This document shows, in pieces, positions 57,316 through 64,000 of a stretch of DNA of 64,000 nt (position 1 is the stretch's first letter; each line of letters starts with the position of its first letter). The translations under genes were made by a program, and so were the position numbers. The stretch is from Undaria pinnatifida (Eukaryota > Sar > Phaeophyceae > Laminariales > Alariaceae), in the NCBI GenBank assembly GCA_012845835.1, contig JABAKD010000016.1, positions 25,529,527 through 25,593,526 on the forward strand, written 5' to 3'. The notes beneath the pieces are model-generated. The model saw nothing but the letters and a program-made list of their open reading frames with translations. It ran no database searches and had not been told where the DNA came from.

Positions 57316-60300
57316 TGCATGGTGTGCTGGGTTTAGGGTCTGGCGTGTGGTGTCGTGTCGTGTGGCGTGGCGTTGCGTTGCGTGGCGAGGCGATGCGGCA
57401 GTGTAGCCGTCTTGGCGGTGGGCCCACGGCTGGGCGCGTGAGCCCGTCTGGCGAGGTTAGGTTATTATACAACGGTAGTATACAACAGTAGTTACTGTGG
57501 ATGGTGGTGGTGGTGGTCGATTTGTTTATGGCACACGGAGGCGGGCCTGGCCCGGCTTGGATTGAGGTAGGGTGGGGTAGGGTGGGGTGGAGTGGTGTGG
57601 GGAAGTCTTTCTTTGCCGTTGGCGACAAGCGCTTGAGCAGTAACGCGTAGGTGTGGGGAAGCGTCTTGTGCGCGCCCCTGTCTTTGTAGCAATACACGAG
57701 TGCGCGGTTGCTTGTTTTGCTTCCTGTTTGCTCACTTGCTTGCCAATCGCTCGTTAGTGGGTGGGTGGGTGGGCGTGCACAACAGGCGCTGTTCGCTCGT
57801 CCCCGTGACTACTACAACGGTTACAAAAAAAGCGGTTGGCGCCAGAGACCAGCGACGGCGGCGTCGGATGGCTGGGCGTAAATATGCAGTCGTAGTGTAG
57901 CAATTTTCGTTATTTATTTTACAAACCGTTGTTTGATTATTTCATTACCCCCCCGCCCCCCTTGCCCCGCTGCCCTTTCCCTTTGGCTTTTCCTCTCCCT
58001 TTCCAAGTGCAAGTGCGTCACTTTACCCCCGTGGCGCTTGTAGTGTGACGTTGTTTTTTTTGTTAGAGCCATGGGGCCTATATAAGTCCTGGATTTTGTT
58101 TGTAGCTTGAATGCCTCGGTGTCAATGTTGCTGTGTGCTGCTTGCTCCCTCGGAGTTGTATTTGAATTATGCTTTTCGGTGACCCACCCTGCAATGCTTC
58201 GTTCGATGACCATGGCATTATGACCTCTCCTCGTCGCGTTTCGTTTTGTGAACGATGTGGCTGGTCTGGCTGGTTTTGGCACGACAGCGGTATGATATAA
58301 CGCTGTTCCCGTACTGTTGTGGTGTTGATGTTGCGCTCTCCAGATGTGTTCTTTGTGTTTGCTTACGCTGGAGGGTAAGTTGATTGATGAGGTTTGAGGG
58401 AGTTTGATAAGACATTTGCCCCGGCCCGTTGTTACAGCCTCGTGCCGCCCAGCCTTGTTGGCGCGCGTTGCTTTATTTAGTGTCACCCCCTGGCATGGTC
58501 TCTCTCGTTTGCCTCACGGTGACCTTCGGCGTTCTCGGCAAGATGACCGGCGTTATGTCACAAGTTCGTACGATAGTTCTGGCGATAGTCGCGCATGAAT
58601 GGGGGTGGTGGGGACAAGGGGGGGGGAAGGAGTTTTCGCGGATAATTGTCGGACTGTGCAAATAATGCCCTCTAGAAGCGAGAAGCTCGTTTGATGGTAC
58701 TGCGCTGCGCGTGATGGTTCGCGGGCAGCCTCTTCACGGAGGCAAATTGTGTGTGATGTATGGACGCTGGGCATCGGTGAGGGGGCAAAGTTGTATCGCT
58801 TTGCGTCGTTCGTATGACAGGATCATGATGGAGGGCGCAAGCGCGTCGCGGTAAAGACTAGTATGATGATGATCGTGGTTTTGCTATCGAAGAAAAAACC
58901 ACGCTAGTAGTGATAAAAGAAGCCGCGATAAGAGCGAGCAAAGGGAGTAGCAGAGGGTGCTTGATGTTGTTTTTTTACGTGCCACTGATTCCTCATTATG
59001 CTCTCCGACATTTTGTCGGAATTCACGCCCCACTATCTTGGATCGGTGTAGCTAGCTGGCTTCGCGTACCGCGGCTTGCCGATAAATCGTCGCTTGTCAC
59101 CGTGGTGCGTCAAGTTAGCGCGAAGGGGGCATCTGCATGTTTTTTGTATTGTTTTTTCTCCCCAACGCCTCTGTACGTGGTTTGTTGAGCTTGCACCGCG
59201 CTGTTGCTTGTTTCACAAAATGAGGATCTACTAAAGAGTAGCAGCAGCGGGGTTTCTTCTGCTGCTGTCTTGGAGCTGTCGCTCAGTTAGTGCGCGACCT
59301 CAGGTCAACTAGCGGTTTAGTTTTTTTATTTGGTGAGTTAGCGGTCCTGTCTTGGGGCAGGCCTGGGCTTGCTTTTCCCCGTCGTGTGCGACATATGGCC
59401 GCTTTCAGCTAGGAGAACGGCATGGCACAGCATATGGTGTATATGTTGGCGTGTCGAAAAGTCGAGAGGGACAAGGCCCCTATTATACCCGCGGCGTAGC
59501 GATCAACGATTGCGTGTCCGGTAAAATACCTCGGTAAGGGAAAACGGTGCTTTTAGCTTTTATCACGGCCAGCCGAGATTTACATACTTACATAAACCAG
59601 GTATTACTATGATGCTTACTTGTAGTGCATGGTCGTGCCTTACAGTGCCTTGTAGCGCCTTGGCTTTTAGAGCCTATAATGCATAACTTAGAAATATCTT
59701 GCTATTAGTATTGCTCGCCGCTGGAGGTGCTGGATGGTGCGGTCAATCTATGAGTGCGTTTTTTTGAGAGATCGATCGTGTTGTCCTTGTGAGCTGCTGT
59801 CTTGTTGCTTCGGGCACACTCCAGCATGCACACTGCAGCATGTTAGGGTGGTGGTGTTTGTTGATCTCTAGGAAGCGTAGAGGGCTTACCCGTTGAGCTG
59901 ACAATAGTGGGGTAGTGGAGTCACCGGTATGAAGACGAGTAAAAGAGATACAAATATATATTAAGTTGCTCCTAGCCAAGGCGCAGCGTGGATGACTCAT
60001 TCGGTAGAAGAAGCACAACGAGGATTGACGGCGAAATAGCCAAAATGATTACACCATCCCGATATACCGCTACGATGTAGCCAACCTATCACTGGAAACC
60101 CCTACTATACTCAACCGTCATCATATCCGTATAATATCCAAGCATACAATCAACAGGTGGATTTGCACGGAGAGAGTTAAGCGGCATTATTTGATTTCTA
60201 TACCATGTTATGGGCAGCCCCCGAGCGAAAAATGAAAAATTCGGCAGATCAGGACACAATCCACACCCAGTGTCGTAATGCTTGTCATTCTCGTTGATCC

Positions 60301-62700
60301 TGTGCAGAATTGTACGTATGACCTGCCCAGCTTCGACTAAACAGGTTATAGTGCTCACAAACCCTTTCATTTCAGCTTCGTTCCGCTCCTATTAATATTC
60401 CTTTTCATATTTCTATTAATAGGCCGTCGTGCACAGGGTGCGAGTTTGGGGTCTAACTACGAAATCTCAGCCGTTTTGTTGAAGCTGGGCCATGTACGTA
60501 GTAACTTAAACGATGCTCCCTGCGGGGTAAGCTGGGCCAAGTGGTATACACGGCTCCCAGCACTCATTTGCTCAGTCGATGCCGCTCCTAGTTAGTTCCA
60601 CCGCTTCACCGACGGTGGTAGCGCCCCACCGGGCCAAAGTTATAAAACGCCATACCAGGTATTAACAGTACTTTTTAAAGCAGTTGGTTGGCGAGCAGTG
60701 CGATAATAAAGAAGCTGCTTGCTGAAAGTGTTTTCTATGTTGTGGACGGAGTGTTACTTTACGGTCAAGAAATATACTCGGTGAACGAATACGATGCCCC
60801 GCGCACTACCTCTCGTTGCACGCAAACACGTTGTGTACTGCGTTCTCCTCGACCCCAATCTAGATACTACCCCCGAGACGATGACCCTGATACAACTTGC
60901 TGCCTTCTCAGCGCGTGGCCGCACCTCTAACCGTATTAGAAAGGAGAAGGTATTTTTCCCACCGCCTAGGACACGAGGGCATTGGCTCTGAAATCGGTTG
61001 CGTTCTTCTGCGAAAACTGTTGCGCGCTCGTGCCTGGAGAACGTGTCTCCCTGAATACCCACAAATTGGACCGAACATCGGGGAGGCACGTTGGAGTGCA
61101 TGCAGTGTAGCAGAAACGTTCGAGCGTGTGTAGTGTCGCGGAGATCGGCGAAACGTATGTCCCGAAGACGCACCCTTCCGTTCAGAGGAGGGGGGAAGCT
61201 GCCTCTACGAAATGGTCAAGCTTTTACCCGGTGTCATCGTAGTTCAGAATATGCTACTTTATTTTATGCGATACTAATACGATACGTGGCTCATACATAC
61301 CCTACCGTGTGCCTACGCGCTATAAAGTTGACTTGGTGCCCGATCAGCAACTCTGTGGGCTGGTACTGTTTGCCGCAGCAAAGTGCGCATCACAAACAAC
61401 ATGCGCTCTACACCTTCTAACCTCGATGAAGGAGACAACACACATACCTGCTGTACTTCGAAGTATATGACAAAACTTAAAACCTACAAACAACAGGTTA
61501 TGAGCCTTGTACTAAACGTTCGACTTTGTTTTTTCGCTCCTAAAGCGTGTGGCTTTTACGTTGTTTCTATTTACGCACTAGAAGAAGCTGCCACAGAAAA
61601 CAACCTTTGGTGCCCGTATTCTTATCATATTACGGTTGAAGAGCCAAACTCAGGGAAAGAGCGTGACTTACCAATTATGCTGAGGAATGTCAGAAGGAGT
61701 CCAAGGAGTGATAGCTGAGCAGGCCAGCCCCCCTTGCGGTGTTGTTGAGCAGAGATCCATCAAGTAAGCGGAGAGAAAGGACTCTTGTTGCGGCTTCTTT
61801 TCCTTTCTTCGTACCCGGGACATTGACGGCAACATCGCCAACAGTTACCAAGTATACAGTAGTCCAAGTAGTACGTTGACTGTGTTGTGAACAGAGGGGA
61901 CATGAACACGAACCGGAGCACATCAAGCAGCAATCGAAAAGGAATTTCACGGCGGAACTTTGCCGAATCCACCCCAGCTTGCTCTGGGGTTCGGGGGGTA
62001 CCAGATAAGTCAGGTGAGAGTTATAAGGATCTGTAGTGGTGCATTGTGTATAACAAAAACCCTCGCCTAAGTGAGGTGGAGCTCTTGGGTTGGTTCTAGG
62101 ATACGCCATCGTTATATAGGTGCCCGTGGTAGACGCTGAGGAGTTTGATCCATCCACCACCTGTACGCGTGCGTGTATGGGCACAGAAAAAGCAAAATTC
62201 AAAATATCGATGCACGGTATTCTGTGCTCTACAGTATCTACTATCCGGCGTGGACCGTATCATACGCACCTGGTTGCGCGGCCGAAGCGCTTGGTCTTAT
62301 GGCGTTGCGTTGGCTGTGGCGGCAGGGACGGTTGACGTGACGACGGTTTGTCGATGTGCCAGACAGACATTATCATCACACCAGCGGAGGACGTACAATC
62401 CCGGGTATGATGTTGTGGAAGGTGCTGTTTGCTGTTGTAGCAATTTGAAATATCCTCCCCATGGCCGGAGATTACACCGTCACAGCCGCGAAAACAAAGT
62501 TGTGGGTGCCTGCGGTGTGTTCGATCTCAACAGTCGCTCCAGCGGCCCTGTGTGAAACGTCTCGTGGAGGATGTCTTTCTGTGGCGAAGGTTGAGGTCGG
62601 CCGGATGAGCCCTCAGCAACAGAGCCCCCCTCTCGCCACAAGGCTTTGGTGTGCGTCCCCATCAATCTTGGGGTCATGTGATGGTATGCATCATCAGGTA
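57316..62700. other. Downstream of the RhoGEF, no gene recognised
   Basis: The start should hold the RhoGEF 3' UTR. A GGTGGGGTAG-type G-rich tract spans about 57560-57600. The longest ORFs (60754-61173 minus, 61690-62202 minus, 61383-61718 plus) have no motif, and show no exon-like phase partners. Confidence 0.5.
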
Positions 62701-62708
62701 TCAAAGGT

Positions 62709-63830
62709 AGGGCCTTACCCAATAAGCTAGCATATCTTTTAGCATATATTGGCTTTTTGAGCTTATGGAAAAGCTTATGCCCGACCGAGCATAGCCACCA
62801 TGCCAAATAGCTTATGTGGCAGCATAACAAGGGAAATCGAGCATAAAAGGTGGTTATGCCCGCCTCCATTCCAGGTGTATATGCTCGAATGGTTGTCTGG
62901 GAGCACGGTGGAGACGCCAAATGGGTGGCCGCACGGTAATAATGCAATTCACGAGGCTTAATTACACCCATTGTCGGCTCTGTTTATCGCGATATTGGAC
63001 GGTTCTACATATTATGTACCTGGTAGAACACTTAAACACGCACACACACGCGCGCGCGCCCACGCGCCCACGCGAGCACAAAAAAAGCGGAGAGCGCACG
63101 GGACGCTGCCGATCTTCCGATCTTCCGATCTTGCAGTGATGGCAACCGCTCTTCTCAAGTACAACAGGGGGCAGGGAAGGTAGCATTGCGTCGTGCGGGG
63201 TGCGGGGGTACTGGGTAGTCGGCTGTGTTTGGCTAGCTCGCTAGCTCTGTTTTTTTTTGCTGTCGAGTTTTGAGCAGAGAGTTCAAGCAAGTTTTCCAAT
63301 TGACATGGTGGGCAGGTCATGGTGGGCGGTGGTATGGAAAAGACAGCAAGGCACTGACTGCTGTGCGCACTGTGCTGTATATGGACACAACACAATAACA
63401 CACGACAACATCAATCAGTAGTAGTAGTAGTATGATATACGTAAACATACGAGTATACACTTTCGAAGTATATAGGAACATAGACTATGTATAGACTATA
63501 CGAATCGTTTAGTCTATATTTTTACTTTTTCAGCACTGACACACCTGCACCTGCCATGTGGCTTGTAAAAAAAAAAACAAATAGCCTTAGAACCCACGTT
63601 TCACGAGCATATCGACGACAAGCAGGGATGCCCAACGAGTGTTAGACGAGCAAACACGCTTTTATCGAACAAAAATCAAGCTAGAGATGCAACAAAGAGT
63701 GAGCATAGGTCGAGCTTATCCGTGCAAAACTGGCATAAATCGCGAGCTTATTTCCAGTTTTTAAGCCTATGCCCGCTAAAAACAAAAAGCATATATTCCG
63801 AAAAAAAAAAGCTTATTGGGTAAGGCCCTA
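62709..63830. mobile_element. hAT-like non-autonomous DNA transposon
   Basis: The ends TAGGGCCTTACCCAATAAGC and the exact reverse complement form a perfect terminal inverted repeat of about 20 bp. ATCAAAGG flanks both sides (62701-62708 and 63831-63838), a perfect 8-bp target duplication as made by hAT transposases. Many GAGCTTAT and GAGCATA words cluster next to both ends, like subterminal transposase sites. No transposase is encoded in its 1122 bp. Its centre has ordinary CA/CG repeats. Confidence 0.88.
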
Positions 63831-63838
63831 ATCAAAGG

Positions 63839-64000
63839 TATCAACACAAGAGTGCCAGCATCCAAATCAATGGAGTTCCAGCGAAAAAGGCGTGCATACA
63901 CCGAATCTGTCGACGACGCCAATAAGCAATGGCTTTTTGGGAAGCAGTTGTTGCGATTCCTGCGCTGACCTGTGGCTCATACAGACGGCGTTCTTGTGTC
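63839..64000. other. Window end, nothing recognised
   Basis: A short unbroken frame may run off the end, but I see no motif. Confidence 0.3.

Noticed and set aside
60089..60370. 93-codon minus ORF with a plausible protein look
   Set aside because: I could not find splice partners or a family; not enough to call a gene.
60754..61173. 139-codon minus ORF in the right flank
   Set aside because: No motif, no codon-bias difference I can see, and no phase-matched neighbour exon.
61690..62202. 170-codon minus ORF
   Set aside because: It looks like ordinary chance coding with no domain. The Cys-rich stretch does not match a known zinc-binding spacing.

Overview
This is a stretch of repeat-rich eukaryotic nuclear genome. 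It holds two multi-exon protein genes, transcribed divergently from a shared region near 22.0-22.8 kb, and both are swollen by very long introns. I rebuilt both by joining exons whose phases agree at every GT-AG junction. On the minus strand (stop 7498, start 21983) is PSMD9/Nas2, the PDZ-containing assembly chaperone of the 26S proteasome: four exons, 239 residues. On the plus strand (start 22805, stop 57315) is a Rho-type guanine nucleotide exchange factor: thirteen exons, 1179 residues, with the order DH - PH - low-complexity linker - PDZ - long Pro/Ser/Gly/acidic tail.

The organism is not named by any single feature. Dense introns up to 15.9 kb, mostly GTG-type donors, GC-rich exons, Ala/Gly/Pro/Ser-rich linkers and many tRNA-derived SINEs and small DNA transposons would suit a brown alga or a related multicellular stramenopile. 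That is an inference of moderate to low confidence. There are no operons, ribosome binding sites or CRISPR arrays.

Layout. 0-2.1 kb: a complete short LTR retrotransposon of TRIM type with 4-bp target duplication, primer binding site and polypurine tract but no polymerase genes. 2.1-7.5 kb: repeats, a SINE, a probable hAT-like miniature element and one charged, frame-broken ORF. 7.5-22.0 kb: PSMD9, whose 11.5-kb first intron carries SINEs, a mariner-like MITE, several copies of a repeat that encodes a short conserved peptide start, and microsatellites. 22.0-22.8 kb: divergent promoter region. 22.8-57.3 kb: the RhoGEF, with 15.9-kb and 6.4-kb introns holding SINEs, minisatellites, a Harbinger-like element and a long repeat found once in each of the two introns. 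57.3-62.7 kb: no gene recognised. 62.7-63.8 kb: a hAT-like non-autonomous transposon with a perfect 8-bp target duplication.

The two proteins have no known joint pathway; what they share is a PDZ domain and a promoter region. The most interesting items are the DH-PH-PDZ architecture with an alanine-rich insert inside the DH domain, the intact small transposons with target duplications, and the repeat family whose copies keep a short peptide-coding motif on both strands.
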